A program made the position numbers and the translations under genes. Below are positions 39,507 to 49,063 of a DNA stretch of 64,000 nucleotides, piece by piece (positions within the stretch are counted from its first letter, which is position 1; every line of letters starts with the position of its first letter). Under the pieces are notes generated by a model. The model worked only from the letters and a program-made list of their open reading frames with translations, did no database searches and was not told where the DNA came from. Source of the DNA: Gryllotalpicola ginsengisoli DSM 22003 (lineage in GTDB: Bacteria > Actinomycetota > Actinomycetes > Actinomycetales > Microbacteriaceae); assembly GCF_000419445.1 (NCBI RefSeq), contig NZ_AULK01000001.1, positions 62,001 through 126,000 of the forward strand, given 5' to 3'.

Positions 39507-39618
39507 CATTTAAGGCCTGAGCGGCGACGCGCTGGCCCGCCCGTGCCGCGTCCGACGGCCTCGGCGAGCGCGCTAGGCTAAGTGAAGGTCAACCAACGTT
39601 CCACACGAAAGGTCACCG

Positions 39619-40518
39619 GTGCGTCACACTCGTCGTCTCCGATGGGCCGCGATCCCGATCGCAGCGGCCGTCACGTTCGTCCTGGCCGGATGTTCTGACG
39701 CACAGCTGCACGGCTTCCTGCCCGGCTTCAAATCCGGCGAGAAGCCGGTCACCACGAAGACCGAGATGGTCTCTGGCCTGTGGGTGACGAGCTGGATCGT
39801 GCTGCTGGTCGTGGGCATCATCGTGTGGGCCCTGGTGATCTGGGCGGTCGTCGTGTACCGCCGCCGCAAGGGCCAGACGGGCCTTCCCGTCCAGCTGCGC
39901 TACAACATGCCGATCGAGGTCTTCTACACGATCGTGCCGTTCATCCTGATCATCGGATTCTTCGCCTTCACGGCCCGCGACCAGGACGCGATCGAGAAGC
40001 CGTACGCCAACCCCGACCTGCACGTCACCGTCTACGCCAAGCAGTGGGCGTGGGACTGGGACTACACCGACGACGACGCCTACGACCCGGGCATCCAGGC
40101 CCAGGCGGTCGCGGACACCGGCGACAGCTCCACGCAGGGCGACGTCGTCGAGTCCGAGCTGCCGACCCTGTACCTGCCGGTCGACAAGAAGATCGACATC
40201 ACGCTCAAGTCGCGCGACGTCATCCACTCGTTCTGGGTCCCCGCCTTCCTCTACAAGAAGGACGTGATCCCGGGGCACACGAACCATATGTACGTCACCC
40301 CGACCCGCATCGGCACCTACAAGGGCGATTGCGCAGAGCTGTGCGGCGAGTACCACTCGGCGATGCTCTTCCAGGTCAAGGTGGTCTCCGAGGCCGACTA
40401 CGAGGCCCACATCGCCGAGCTGAAGGCCAAGGGGTACACCGGTTCCCTCGGTGACGACTACAACCGCAACAACAACCTGCCCGGCACGGGTGCCCCCACC
40501 TCCGGCGGGAACGACTAA
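39619..40518 (+). CDS. ctaC: Cytochrome c oxidase subunit II
   Basis: CuA-bearing subunit of the aa3 oxidase. The 299-residue protein has a lipoprotein-type signal peptide ending VLAGC, two membrane helices, the WAWDWDY electron-entry region, and the CuA motif CAELCGEYHSAM near residues 237-248. The GTG start follows GAAAGG. It begins the ctaC-ctaD-ctaF operon. No fused cytochrome c domain is present, as expected when the bcc complex carries a dihaem QcrC. Confidence 0.95.
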   Translation: MRHTRRLRWAAIPIAAAVTFVLAGCSDAQLHGFLPGFKSGEKPVTTKTEMVSGLWVTSWIVLLVVGIIVWALVIWAVVVYRRRKGQTGLPVQLRYNMPIEVFYTIVPFILIIGFFAFTARDQDAIEKPYANPDLHVTVYAKQWAWDWDYTDDDAYDPGIQAQAVADTGDSSTQGDVVESELPTLYLPVDKKIDITLKSRDVIHSFWVPAFLYKKDVIPGHTNHMYVTPTRIGTYKGDCAELCGEYHSAMLFQVKVVSEADYEAHIAELKAKGYTGSLGDDYNRNNNLPGTGAPTSGGND

Positions 40519-40533
40519 GGGCGCGACGAAGAC

Positions 40534-42258
40534 ATGACTACAGCAACAGCCACCCCGACGGCGGTGCCGTACTCGAAGAATCAGTTCGAGCGCAAGGGCA
40601 ACGTCCTCGTCAACTGGATCACCTCGACCGACCACAAGACGATCGGGAACATGTACCTGATCGCCTCGTTCGTGTTCTTCTGCATCGGCGGCGTGATGGC
40701 CCTGGTCATCCGCGCCCAGCTGTTCGAGCCCGGCCTGACGGTCGTGCCGACTCGCGAGCAGTACAACCAGCTGTTCACCATGCACGGCACGATCATGCTG
40801 CTGATGTTCGCGACGCCTCTGTTCGCCGGCTTCGCCAACGCGATCATGCCGCTGCAGATCGGCGCCCCGGACGTCGCGTTCCCGCGTCTGAACGGCCTCG
40901 CCTTCTGGCTCTACCTGTTCGGCTCGATGATCGCCGTCGCCGGCTTCCTCACCCCGCAGGGCGCCGCGAGCTTCGGATGGTTCGCCTACCAGCCGCTCGC
41001 CAGCGAGACGTTCTCTCCAGGCATCGGGGGGAACCTCTGGTTCTTCGGCCTCGGCATCTCCGGCTTCGGCACCATCCTCGGCGCCGTGAACTTCATCACG
41101 ACGATCATCACGCTGCGCGCGCCGGGCATGACCATGTTCCGCATGCCGATCTTCACCTGGAACACCCTGGTGACCTCGATCCTCGTGCTGATGGCCTTCC
41201 CGGTGCTGGCCGCCGCGATCTTCGCCGCCGGCGCCGACCGCGTGTTCGGAGCGCACATCTTCGACGCGGCCAACGGCGGGGCGCTGCTGTGGCAGCACCT
41301 GTTCTGGTTCTTCGGCCACCCCGAGGTGTACATCATCGCGCTGCCGTTCTTCGGCATCGTCTCCGAGGTGTTCCCGGTCTTCAGCCGCAAGCCGATCTTC
41401 GGCTACAAGACGCTGATCTACGCCACCATCGCCATCGCGGCGCTGTCGGTGACGGTGTGGGCGCACCACATGTACGTCACCGGCGCGGTGCTGCTGCCGT
41501 TCTTCTCCCTGATGACGATGCTGATCGCGGTTCCGACCGGGGTGAAGATCTTCAACTGGGTCGGCACCATGTGGCGCGGCTCTCTGACCTTCGAGACGCC
41601 GATGCTGTTCGCGATCGGCTTCCTGATCACCTTCACCTTCGGTGGTCTCACCGGCGTCATCCTCGCCTCCCCGCCGCTCGACTTCCACGTCTCCGACTCG
41701 TACTTCGTGGTGGCCCACTTCCACTACGTGGTGTTCGGCACCGTGGTGTTCGCGATGTTCTCGGGCTTCTACTTCTGGTGGCCGAAGTGGACCGGCAAGA
41801 TGCTCAACGAGAAGCTCGGCGTGTGGCACTTCTGGCTGCTGTTCATCGGCTTCCACACCACCTTCCTCATCCAGCACTGGCTGGGCGTGGTCGGCATGCC
41901 GCGCCGCTACTACACGTATGCGGCATCCGATGGCTTCACGTGGATGAACCAGGTCTCGACCGTCGGCGCCATGCTGATCGCCGTGTCGATGCTGCCGTTC
42001 TTCCTGAACGTCTACATCACCGCCCGCACGGCGCCCAAGGTGACCGTCAACGACCCGTGGGGCTACGGCCGCTCGCTTGAGTGGGCGACCAGCTGCCCGC
42101 CGCCGCGGCACAACTTCACGTCGATCCCGCGCATCCGTTCGGAGTCTCCGGCGTTCGACCTGAACCACCCCGAGGCCGGCGTCCCGGTCGGGGTGGGCCC
42201 GGTGTCCGACGCCCCTGACGCCCCCGTGTACGACACGGCAGACGAGAAGCTGAAGTAG
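40534..42258 (+). CDS. ctaD: Cytochrome c oxidase subunit I
   Basis: Catalytic haem a/a3-CuB subunit and proton pump. The 574-residue protein has about twelve helices. Key stretches include [14 protein letters not shown] with a haem histidine, [15 protein letters not shown] with the CuB His-Tyr region, WAHHMYVTG with the CuB histidine pair, and VVAHFHYVV with the two haem histidines. It lies between ctaC and ctaF, whereas in Mycobacterium tuberculosis ctaD is at a separate locus. The start is ATG, 15 nt after ctaC. Confidence 0.97.
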   Translation: MTTATATPTAVPYSKNQFERKGNVLVNWITSTDHKTIGNMYLIASFVFFCIGGVMALVIRAQLFEPGLTVVPTREQYNQLFTMHGTIMLLMFATPLFAGFANAIMPLQIGAPDVAFPRLNGLAFWLYLFGSMIAVAGFLTPQGAASFGWFAYQPLASETFSPGIGGNLWFFGLGISGFGTILGAVNFITTIITLRAPGMTMFRMPIFTWNTLVTSILVLMAFPVLAAAIFAAGADRVFGAHIFDAANGGALLWQHLFWFFGHPEVYIIALPFFGIVSEVFPVFSRKPIFGYKTLIYATIAIAALSVTVWAHHMYVTGAVLLPFFSLMTMLIAVPTGVKIFNWVGTMWRGSLTFETPMLFAIGFLITFTFGGLTGVILASPPLDFHVSDSYFVVAHFHYVVFGTVVFAMFSGFYFWWPKWTGKMLNEKLGVWHFWLLFIGFHTTFLIQHWLGVVGMPRRYYTYAASDGFTWMNQVSTVGAMLIAVSMLPFFLNVYITARTAPKVTVNDPWGYGRSLEWATSCPPPRHNFTSIPRIRSESPAFDLNHPEAGVPVGVGPVSDAPDAPVYDTADEKLK

Positions 42259-42263
42259 GTCAC

Positions 42264-42683
42264 ATGCGCGCAAATTCGATTCTGTTCTGGATCCTCGCGG
42301 TCTTCTTCGCGCTGTCGGCCGCCGGGTACACCTTCTGGGCCTGGATTTACTACGACGGCAAGATCGAGTGGGTGGGCACGGTCGCGCTCATCCTGTCGGC
42401 GATCCTCGGCGTGTTCCTCGCCTTCTTCCTGGGCCGCACCGCCAAGGGATTCGGCGGGGTGCTTCCCGAGGACCGGCTCGACGCCAACATCGACGACGGC
42501 GACCCCGAGATCGGGCACTTCAGCCCGTGGAGCTGGTGGCCGTTCTTCCTCGGCGGCGCGGTCGGCATCATGGCGCTCGGCCTCGCGGTCGGCGTCTGGA
42601 TCGCCTTCATCGGCGTCCCGATCCTGCTCGTCGCCCTGGTGGGCTGGGTGTACGAGTACTACCGCGGATACTTCGCGCGGTAG
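42264..42683 (+). CDS. ctaF: Cytochrome c oxidase subunit IV, actinobacterial type
   Basis: A 139-residue small subunit with four membrane helices in two pairs: FWILAVFFALSAAGYTFWAW and VALILSAILGVFLAFFLG near the N-terminus, then WPFFLGGAVGIMALGLAVGV and FIGVPILLVALVGWVYE. The central loop IGHFSPWSWWPFFLG is typical of the actinobacterial aa3 subunit IV. It starts 5 nt after ctaD and closes the operon at a hairpin shared with rlmA. Confidence 0.93.
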   Translation: MRANSILFWILAVFFALSAAGYTFWAWIYYDGKIEWVGTVALILSAILGVFLAFFLGRTAKGFGGVLPEDRLDANIDDGDPEIGHFSPWSWWPFFLGGAVGIMALGLAVGVWIAFIGVPILLVALVGWVYEYYRGYFAR

Positions 42684-42700
42684 GTCCGTCGCACGCATCG

Positions 42701-42729
42701 GCGCCCCTTGAGCTTCGGCTCGGGGGCGC
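42701..42729. terminator. Bidirectional hairpin between ctaF and rlmA
   Basis: GCGCCCCTTGAGC and GCTCGGGGGCGC pair (one mismatch or bulge) across a TTCG loop. It sits between two convergent operons and lacks a T tract on either strand. It would serve both directions. Confidence 0.65.
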
Positions 42730-42744
42730 TGTGCTGTGCCTGGC

Positions 42745-43587
42745 TCAGCGCCGCGTGAACGCCAGCACGTCGACCGACACCGTCACGGCGGGCGGCAGCG
42801 CGCCAGCGGTCGAGGTGAGTGCGGATGCTGCGGCCGCATGCCGCGCCGACGGGCCCATGCCCACCAGCTGACGGGCGCGCGCCTCGTCGACCGGCAGCGC
42901 GTAGCGGACGTGCTCGGATGAGGCGGGGGAGAACCACAGGTCGAGGTCGACAGTGAGCGCCTCGGCCTTGCCGGCGGGCACGTCGAGCATTCCGCTGCGC
43001 TCGCGCAGCTCGGCCAGATGGTCGGCCCGCGGCGTCACGATCGCGAGCAGTCCGCCCGGGCGCAGTACGCGCGCGAACTCCGCCGCGTTGCGCGGTGCGA
43101 ACACCACGGTCACCGCGTCGGCGACGCCGGCGCGTACGGGCAGCGGCGCGTGCACATCGGCGACGAGCCCGTCGATCTCCGGGCGGCCGCGGGCGGCGCG
43201 GGCGACGGCTACGGGGGAGAGGTCGGAGGCGAGGCCCCGCGCCCCGGACCCGAGCGCGTCGAGCAGTCCGTGCAGGTACCAGCCGGTGCCTGTTCCGGAA
43301 TCGAGCACCCGCGTCGGCGCAGCGGGCCGAACGGCGGCGATCAGCGCGTCCCGGATTGGCGCGTAGGCGCCGGAAGCGAGCAGCGCCTCGCGTGCGTCGA
43401 GCATCTCGGGCGAATCGCCCACGACCTTCGAGCGCGGGGGCAGCAGCGTGACGTAGCCCCGTCGATTGACGTCGAAACGATGACCGGATGCGCAGCCGAG
43501 GACCGCCGACGGGGCATCCGTGACCTCGAACAGGTCGAGAAAGCAGTTCGGGCACCGCAGCCATGCAGCGAGAGTCTGCACAGACAT
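42745..43587 (-). CDS. rlmA: 23S rRNA (guanine-N1)-methyltransferase, RlmA family
   Basis: A 280-residue SAM-dependent methyltransferase. The N-terminal zinc finger (LRCPNCFLDLFE and GCASGHRFDVNRRGYVTLL) is diagnostic for RlmA. The SAM fold has VLDSGTGTGWYLHGLL and VVFAPRNAAEFARVLRPGG. RlmA(I) and RlmA(II)/TlrB differ in the guanine modified (G745 or G748), and TlrB gives tylosin resistance; the subtype cannot be fixed here. It starts 26 nt after qcrB and is probably read from the qcr operon. Confidence 0.88.
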   Translation of the reverse strand: MSVQTLAAWLRCPNCFLDLFEVTDAPSAVLGCASGHRFDVNRRGYVTLLPPRSKVVGDSPEMLDAREALLASGAYAPIRDALIAAVRPAAPTRVLDSGTGTGWYLHGLLDALGSGARGLASDLSPVAVARAARGRPEIDGLVADVHAPLPVRAGVADAVTVVFAPRNAAEFARVLRPGGLLAIVTPRADHLAELRERSGMLDVPAGKAEALTVDLDLWFSPASSEHVRYALPVDEARARQLVGMGPSARHAAAASALTSTAGALPPAVTVSVDVLAFTRR

Positions 43588-43613
43588 GCGATGCCCGAAC
43601 GGCGCGCGGTGCG

Positions 43614-45263
43614 CTAGTGCTGGGGGCCGGCTTCCTCGAGCTCCGGCTGCGCGTCGCCGTGGCCGTGGTGGGCGGCCGCCTCGATCTCGGTCTGCGTCAG
43701 CGGGGTGAGCCGGTCTTCGTAGAACCAGCGCGACAGCGCGGCGCGCAGGCGCTGCGACATCGTGATGCGGCCGCGGGAGTCGGGGCGCAGCATGAGCGGC
43801 GCGTAGCTCTCCTGGCTGACCAGCCGCCACCGGTCGTACTCGCTGATCGGCTGGTGCACCTCGATGTACTCGCCGCCGGGCAGGCGCACGATGCGGCCGG
43901 ACTCGTAGCCGTGCAGGGCGAGCGAGCGGTCCTTCTTCTGCAGGGCGATGCAGATGCGCTTGGTGACGAAGTACGCGATGATCGGGCCGAAGATCAGGGC
44001 CAGCTGCATCGTGTGCGTCACGCTCTCGATGGAGAGCTTGAAGTGCGTGGCGATGAGGTCACCCGAGGCGGCCGCCCACATGTCGGCGTAGAACACCACG
44101 CCGGCCGCGCCGATGGCGGTGCGGGTCGCGTTGTTGCGCGGGCGGTCGGCGATGTGGTGCTCGCGCTTGTCGCCGGTGACCCAGGCCTCGATGAACGGGT
44201 ACAGGGCCGCCAGGGCGAGGAAGATCACGAGGATCAGCACCGGCACGATGATGTTGAACGACCAGGTGCGGCCGAGCCACTCGAACTCCCAGTGCGGCGG
44301 GATCAGGCGCAGCATGCCGTCCGCGAATCCGACGTACCAGTCGGGCTGGGTGCCCGCGGAGACGGGGGAGGGGTCGTACGGTCCGTACTCCCAGATCGGG
44401 TTGATCGTGAAGAGCGAGGCGATCAGCACGATCACGCCGAAGACGACGAAGAAGAATCCGCCAGCCTTCGCCGCGTACACCGGCAGGATCGGGTAGCCGA
44501 CCACGTTCTGCTGGGTGCGGCCCGGGCCCGCGTACTGGGTGTGCTTGTGCACGACCACGAACACGAGGTGCAGCGCGATGAAGGCGAGCACCATGGCCGG
44601 CAGCAGCAGGATGTGCAGCGTGTACAGGCGGCCGACGATCGCGGTGCCGGGGAACTCTCCGCCGAACAGCAGGAACGAGATCCACGTGCCCACGAGCGGC
44701 AGGCCCTTGATCAGGCCGTCGATGATGCGCAGGCCGTTGCCGGAGAGCAGGTCGTCGGGCAGCGAGTAGCCGGTGAAGCCCTCGGCGATGGCGAGCACGA
44801 AGAGCAGGAAGCCGATCACCCAGTTCAGCTCGCGCGGCTTGCGGAAGGCGCCCGTGAAGAAGATGCGCATCATGTGCAGGCCGATCGAGGCCACGAACAG
44901 CAGGGCCGCCCAGTGGTGGATCTGGCGCACCAGCAGGCCGCCGCGCACATCGAAGGTGATGTGCAGGGTCGACTGCAGGGCGCTCGACATCTCGATGCCC
45001 TTGAGCGGCACCCACGAGCCGTTGTAGACGACCTCGGCCATCGACGCCTGGAAGAAGAACGTCAGGAAGGTGCCGGTGATCAGGATGACGACGAAGCTGT
45101 AGAGCGCGACCTCGCCGAGCAGGAACGACCAGTGGTCGGGGAAGATCTTGCGGCCGAACTCCTTGACGACCGCCGAGATGCTCGTGCGCTCGTCGAGGTA
45201 GTTCGCCGCCGCAGCGGTGAAGCCCGTGCGCTTCAGGCGGGGCGTATCGGTGCTGGTGCTCAT
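43614..45263 (-). CDS. qcrB: Cytochrome bc1 complex cytochrome b subunit
   Basis: Menaquinol-oxidising cytochrome b of the actinobacterial bcc complex. The 549-residue protein has the haem-bearing helices HWAALLFVASIGLHMMRIF and LHILLLPAMVLAFIALHL, GYSLPDDLLSGNGLR, and PPHWEFEWLG, the actinobacterial equivalent of the PEWY region. A long C-terminal cytoplasmic tail (about residues 450-549) is typical of the group. Its ATG overlaps the qcrA stop as ATGA. Confidence 0.96.
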   Translation of the reverse strand: MSTSTDTPRLKRTGFTAAAANYLDERTSISAVVKEFGRKIFPDHWSFLLGEVALYSFVVILITGTFLTFFFQASMAEVVYNGSWVPLKGIEMSSALQSTLHITFDVRGGLLVRQIHHWAALLFVASIGLHMMRIFFTGAFRKPRELNWVIGFLLFVLAIAEGFTGYSLPDDLLSGNGLRIIDGLIKGLPLVGTWISFLLFGGEFPGTAIVGRLYTLHILLLPAMVLAFIALHLVFVVVHKHTQYAGPGRTQQNVVGYPILPVYAAKAGGFFFVVFGVIVLIASLFTINPIWEYGPYDPSPVSAGTQPDWYVGFADGMLRLIPPHWEFEWLGRTWSFNIIVPVLILVIFLALAALYPFIEAWVTGDKREHHIADRPRNNATRTAIGAAGVVFYADMWAAASGDLIATHFKLSIESVTHTMQLALIFGPIIAYFVTKRICIALQKKDRSLALHGYESGRIVRLPGGEYIEVHQPISEYDRWRLVSQESYAPLMLRPDSRGRITMSQRLRAALSRWFYEDRLTPLTQTEIEAAAHHGHGDAQPELEEAGPQH

Positions 45264-46351
45264 GAGTTCCGCTCCCAGAAGCTCGGGCCGACGGGTTCGT
45301 GGAAGTCGCTGCGGGCCACGAGGTAGCCCTCGTCGTCGACGGTGATCGGCAACTGCGGCAGCGGGCGGCTGGCCGGCCCGAAGATCACGCGCGCCTCGTG
45401 CGTGATGTCGAACTGCGACTGGTGGCACGGGCACAGCAGGTGGTGGGTCTGCTGCTCGTACAGCGCGACCGGGCAGCCGACGTGCGTGCAGATCTTGGAG
45501 TACGCGACGATGCCGTCGTAGTTCCAGTTCTCACGGCCCTTGCTGACGTGCAGGTCCTCCGGCTTCAGGCGCATCAGCAGCACCGCCGCCTTGGCCTTCT
45601 CGTCGAGCACGTCGTCGGTGTCGTCGAGCCCCTCGGGGATCACGTGGAACACCGAGCCGAGCGTGACATCGGATGCCTTGATCGGCAGTCCCGTCGGATC
45701 CTTGGTCAGCCGCATCCCGGCCTTCCACATGGTGTGCTTGAGGTCCTTCACCGGGTCCTCGTTCTGCGGCGCGAGACCGCGGAAGAGCACGACGGCGGGC
45801 AGCGGGAAGGCGACCAGGGCGCCAATCAGGGAGTTGCGGATCAGCGTGCGGCGGCCGAAGCCGGACTCCTCGTTGGCCTGCTCGAAGATCTCGATGGAAC
45901 GCTCGCGGGTGTCATCCGTGCCCCTGACCGGGTGCCGGATGTCGATGCCCTCCTTGTCGGCCATGATCTGCTTCGACCAGTGGATCGCGCCGATGCCGAT
46001 GCCGAGGAGGGCGAGCACCATGCCGAGGCCGATCAGCATCGTCGACAGGCGCAGGTCGCTGATCTTGCCCGACTCGATGGGGAACGCGAGGTAGGCCGCG
46101 ATCGCCCAGACGCTGCCGGCGATGGAGAGGTAGAAGAGCGTGTACACCGTGCGCTCGGCGCGGCGGTTGTGCTTCGGGTCGCGATCGGTGATGCGCAGCC
46201 GGTGCTCGGGGAAGCCCGGGTTGACCGGGGCGTCGTCGAGCACCACCGCCGTTCCGGGATCACCGATGCGGCCGTCGCCGAGGCCGTGCTCTTCGAGGGC
46301 TGTCGACGACGTCTCGGCGAGCTCGATGCCGCCGTTATCGTCCTGTGCCAT
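45260..46351 (-). CDS. qcrA: Rieske iron-sulfur subunit of the bcc complex
   Basis: Carries electrons from menaquinol to cytochrome cc. The 363-residue protein has about three membrane helices, as in other actinobacteria. The Rieske ligands are C288, H290, C307 and H310 (CTHVGC and CPCHQSQFD), with C293 and C309 as the disulfide pair. Order ctaE-qcrC-qcrA-qcrB is the standard actinobacterial operon. Confidence 0.96.
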   Translation of the reverse strand: MAQDDNGGIELAETSSTALEEHGLGDGRIGDPGTAVVLDDAPVNPGFPEHRLRITDRDPKHNRRAERTVYTLFYLSIAGSVWAIAAYLAFPIESGKISDLRLSTMLIGLGMVLALLGIGIGAIHWSKQIMADKEGIDIRHPVRGTDDTRERSIEIFEQANEESGFGRRTLIRNSLIGALVAFPLPAVVLFRGLAPQNEDPVKDLKHTMWKAGMRLTKDPTGLPIKASDVTLGSVFHVIPEGLDDTDDVLDEKAKAAVLLMRLKPEDLHVSKGRENWNYDGIVAYSKICTHVGCPVALYEQQTHHLLCPCHQSQFDITHEARVIFGPASRPLPQLPITVDDEGYLVARSDFHEPVGPSFWERNS

Positions 46352-46392
46352 TGCTCTCCTTCGTACGCTGCGATGCGGTTGGGCTCATGCGA

Positions 46393-47220
46393 TCAGTTGG
46401 CCTTCGCCGTGATCCACACGGCGAGCGCGACGATCGAGCCGAGACCGAAGATCCAGAGGAACAGACCCTCGGCGACGGGGCCGAGGTCGCCGAGGGCGAA
46501 GCCGCCGGGCGACGGGTTCTTCTGGATGTAGTCCAGGTAGGTGATGATGTCGGCCTTCTGCTGGGGCGTGATGTTCTGGTCGTTGAACACCGGCATGTTC
46601 TGCGGGCCCGTGACCATGGCCTCGTAGATGTGCGTGCCCGTCACGCCCTTGAGGGCCGGGGCGTACTTGCCCTCGGTGAGCGCGCCGCCCGCGCCGGCGA
46701 CGTTGTGGCACATGGCGCAGTTGATGCGGAACAGCTCGGCGCCCTCGGCGGCGTCGCCCTTGCCGTCGGTGTACTCGGAGGCCGGGATCGAGGGCCCGGG
46801 GGCGAGCGAGGCGACATAGGCCGCCAGCTGCTTGGTCTCCTTGTCGGTGAACTGCGGCGTCTTCTCCTGCGCCTGCGGGCCGTCCATCGCCATCGGCATG
46901 CGGCCCGTGCCGACCTGGAAGTCGACGGCCGCGGCGCCGACGCCGATGAGGCTCGGCGCGCTGTCGGTGCCCTCGGCGGAGAGGCCGTGGCAGGTGGCGC
47001 AGTTCGCCTGGAACAGCTTCTGCCCGGCGTCGACGTCGGCCTGGGAGGAGGCCGTGGTCTCGGCGGACGCCGCGGCGGGCACGGCCGTCGCCGCGGCGTA
47101 CACGCCGCCGGTGAGGCCCAGCCCGATGGCGATCAGGGCGAAGGTGGCGAAGGGGTGACGGCGGCCACGCTTGCGCGACGAGCGCTCGGAGGCGGCCTTC
47201 GGCTGATTCAGCTTTGCCAT
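46393..47220 (-). CDS. qcrC: Dihaem cytochrome c subunit of the bcc complex
   Basis: Replaces soluble cytochrome c by passing electrons directly to the aa3 oxidase. The 275-residue protein has an N-terminal helix (FATFALIAIGLGLTGGVYAA), two haem c sites C74-A-T-C77-H78 and C168-A-M-C171-H172, and a C-terminal anchor (LWIFGLGSIVALAVWITA). It starts with ATG. The two CxxCH sites identify the actinobacterial cytochrome cc. Confidence 0.96.
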   Translation of the reverse strand: MAKLNQPKAASERSSRKRGRRHPFATFALIAIGLGLTGGVYAAATAVPAAASAETTASSQADVDAGQKLFQANCATCHGLSAEGTDSAPSLIGVGAAAVDFQVGTGRMPMAMDGPQAQEKTPQFTDKETKQLAAYVASLAPGPSIPASEYTDGKGDAAEGAELFRINCAMCHNVAGAGGALTEGKYAPALKGVTGTHIYEAMVTGPQNMPVFNDQNITPQQKADIITYLDYIQKNPSPGGFALGDLGPVAEGLFLWIFGLGSIVALAVWITAKAN

Positions 47221-47262
47221 GTCTGTGGGGGTCTTCTTTCCGTCTCTTGCCTGTCCGAGCCG

Positions 47263-47898
47263 TTACTTGAGGATGTAGATGACCAGGAACAGGCCGATCC
47301 ACACCACGTCGACGAAGTGCCAGTAGTAGGAGACGACGATCGCGGTCGTCGCCTCCTTGTGCCCGAACTTCTTGACGGCGAAGGCGCGCCCGATGGTGAG
47401 CAGGAACGCGATCAGACCGCCCGTGACGTGCATGGCGTGGAAGCCGGTGGTGAGGTAGAACGCCGAGCCGTACGCGTTCGAGGAGATGGCCACGCCGTCG
47501 TGCACCAGGTTCGCGTACTCGACGATCTGACCGCAGACGAAGATCGCGCCGAGCGCGTAGCTGAGCAGGAACCACTCCGCCATGCCCCACTTCGCGAGGT
47601 TGAAGGCACCGCCCGTCTTGCGGCCCTGCAGGCGCTCCGCGGCGAACACGCCGAACTGGCAGGTCACCGAGGAGAGCACCAGGATGATCGTGTTGCCGAG
47701 CGCCCACGAGACGTTGAGTTTCTCCGTCTCGGCCCCCCACAGACCCGGCGAGGTCGAGCGGAGCGTGAAGTAGATCGCGAACAGTCCCGCGAAGAACATC
47801 ACCTCGCTGCCGAGCCAGACGATCGTGCCGACAGCCACCACATTCGGGCGGGAGACGACCGGAGCCGCTGAGTTGGGGGAGATGGAGGTGCTCGTCAC
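47263..47898 (-). CDS. ctaE: Cytochrome c oxidase subunit III
   Basis: Five-helix-type small subunit III of the aa3 oxidase, 211 residues: [38 protein letters not shown] and [18 protein letters not shown] are family hallmarks (stretches overlap helices). GTG 47898 is preferred because CATAAT lies 7 nt upstream; ATG 47907 would overlap that hexamer. It begins the ctaE-qcrCAB run, which is convergent with ctaC-ctaD-ctaF. Confidence 0.93.
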   Translation of the reverse strand: MTSTSISPNSAAPVVSRPNVVAVGTIVWLGSEVMFFAGLFAIYFTLRSTSPGLWGAETEKLNVSWALGNTIILVLSSVTCQFGVFAAERLQGRKTGGAFNLAKWGMAEWFLLSYALGAIFVCGQIVEYANLVHDGVAISSNAYGSAFYLTTGFHAMHVTGGLIAFLLTIGRAFAVKKFGHKEATTAIVVSYYWHFVDVVWIGLFLVIYILK

Positions 47899-47905
47899 AC
47901 ACCCC

Positions 47906-47911
47906 ATTATG
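47906..47911 (-). promoter_or_regulatory. Putative -10 of the ctaE-qcrCAB operon
   Basis: Minus-strand CATAAT, then 7 nt, then GTG. It is one of the best -10 matches in the window. It decides the ctaE start in favour of the GTG and predicts a leaderless operon message. The opposing trpD -10 lies 29 nt away. Confidence 0.55.
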
Positions 47912-47939
47912 TCGGAATCCGGAGGGGCCCTGCGCTCGG

Positions 47940-47945
47940 TAGGAT
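47940..47945 (+). promoter_or_regulatory. Putative -10 of trpD
   Basis: TAGGAT ends 7 nt before the trpD ATG. No ribosome site is visible, so a leaderless transcript is expected. It is paired back to back with the ctaE promoter in a 54-nt gap. Confidence 0.5.
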
Positions 47946-47952
47946 TCTCGGC

Positions 47953-49002
47953 ATGGCGGATTCCCTCACCTGGCCGGCGATCATCACGGCGCTGCTGGAG
48001 GGGGAGGATCTGAGCATCACCGAGGCGACCTGGGCCATGACGCAGATCATGGAGGGCACGGCCACGGATGCGCAGATCGCCGGCTTCCTCGTCGCCCTGC
48101 GGCTCAAGGGCGAGACGGTCGACGAGATCGTGGGCTTCCGCGACGCGATCCTCGAGCACGCCAGGCCGCTGCCGCTCGACCCGCGGGCGCTCGACATCGT
48201 CGGCACCGGCGGCGACCGGTTCCACACCGTGAACGTCTCGACCATGGCGGCCATCGTGTGCGCCGCCGCCGGGGTGCCGGTGATCAAGCACGGCAACCGC
48301 GCGGTGAGTTCGTCGTCCGGGTCCTCCGACGTGCTGTCGGCGCTCGGCATCGACGTCTCCGGCAGCCCCGAGAAGGTCGCCGAGACCTTCCGCGCGGCCG
48401 GCATCACCTTCGCCTTCGCCTCCGCGTTCCACCCCGGCTTCGGCAATGCCGCCAAGACCCGCGGCGACCTCGGGGTGCCCACCGTCTTCAACTTCCTGGG
48501 GCCGCTGTGCAACCCGGCCCGGCCGGAGGCGTCGGCGGTCGGGGTGGCGAGCCTAGACCGCGTGCCGCTCATCGTCGGCGTGTTCCAGATCCGCGGGGCG
48601 ACGGCCCTGGTGTTCCGCGGCGACGACGGCCTCGACGAGCTGTCCACCACCGGGCACAGCCGCATCTGGGAGGTCTCCGGCGGCCTCGTGACCGAGCACG
48701 ACCTCGACCCCCGCGACCTCGGCATCCCGCGCGCCGGCATCGCTGACCTCACCGGCGGCGACCCGCAGCACAACGCCGAGGTGGTGCGTCGCACCCTCGC
48801 CGGCGAGCCTGGGCCCGTGCGCGACATCGTGCTGCTGAACGCCGCCGCCGGGATGATCGCCTACCAGCTCGCGACCGAGCCGCAGAGCGGTCAGACGCCC
48901 ATCCTGCAGCGCTTCCGCGACAAGCTGGAGCTCGCCGCCCATGCGATCGACTCGGGCCAGGCGGCCGCCAAGCTCGAGCAGTGGATCGCCGCCGCGAAGT
49001 GA
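47953..49002 (+). CDS. trpD: Anthranilate phosphoribosyltransferase
   Basis: Tryptophan pathway enzyme that joins anthranilate and PRPP. The 349-residue protein has the PRPP loop [44 protein letters not shown] and a C-terminal GGDPQHNAE stretch. In Mycobacterium tuberculosis trpD also neighbours ctaE-qcrCAB, so the arrangement is old and is not a new insertion. No other trp gene is present. Confidence 0.95.
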   Translation: MADSLTWPAIITALLEGEDLSITEATWAMTQIMEGTATDAQIAGFLVALRLKGETVDEIVGFRDAILEHARPLPLDPRALDIVGTGGDRFHTVNVSTMAAIVCAAAGVPVIKHGNRAVSSSSGSSDVLSALGIDVSGSPEKVAETFRAAGITFAFASAFHPGFGNAAKTRGDLGVPTVFNFLGPLCNPARPEASAVGVASLDRVPLIVGVFQIRGATALVFRGDDGLDELSTTGHSRIWEVSGGLVTEHDLDPRDLGIPRAGIADLTGGDPQHNAEVVRRTLAGEPGPVRDIVLLNAAAGMIAYQLATEPQSGQTPILQRFRDKLELAAHAIDSGQAAAKLEQWIAAAK

Positions 49003-49063
49003 GCGGCTCCGCAGCGCCTCCGCCGCGCGAACTGGTCGAGAGCGGACTCACCCGGGGAGCGAT

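Noticed and set aside
39613-42273. An 886-codon open frame antisense to ctaC-ctaD
   Set aside because: Low-complexity Arg/Gly/Asp/Glu/His sequence with no recognisable domain, opposite two certain respiratory genes.
43563-45326. A 587-codon frame antisense to qcrB
   Set aside because: Composition is typical of a high-GC shadow, and qcrB is complete.
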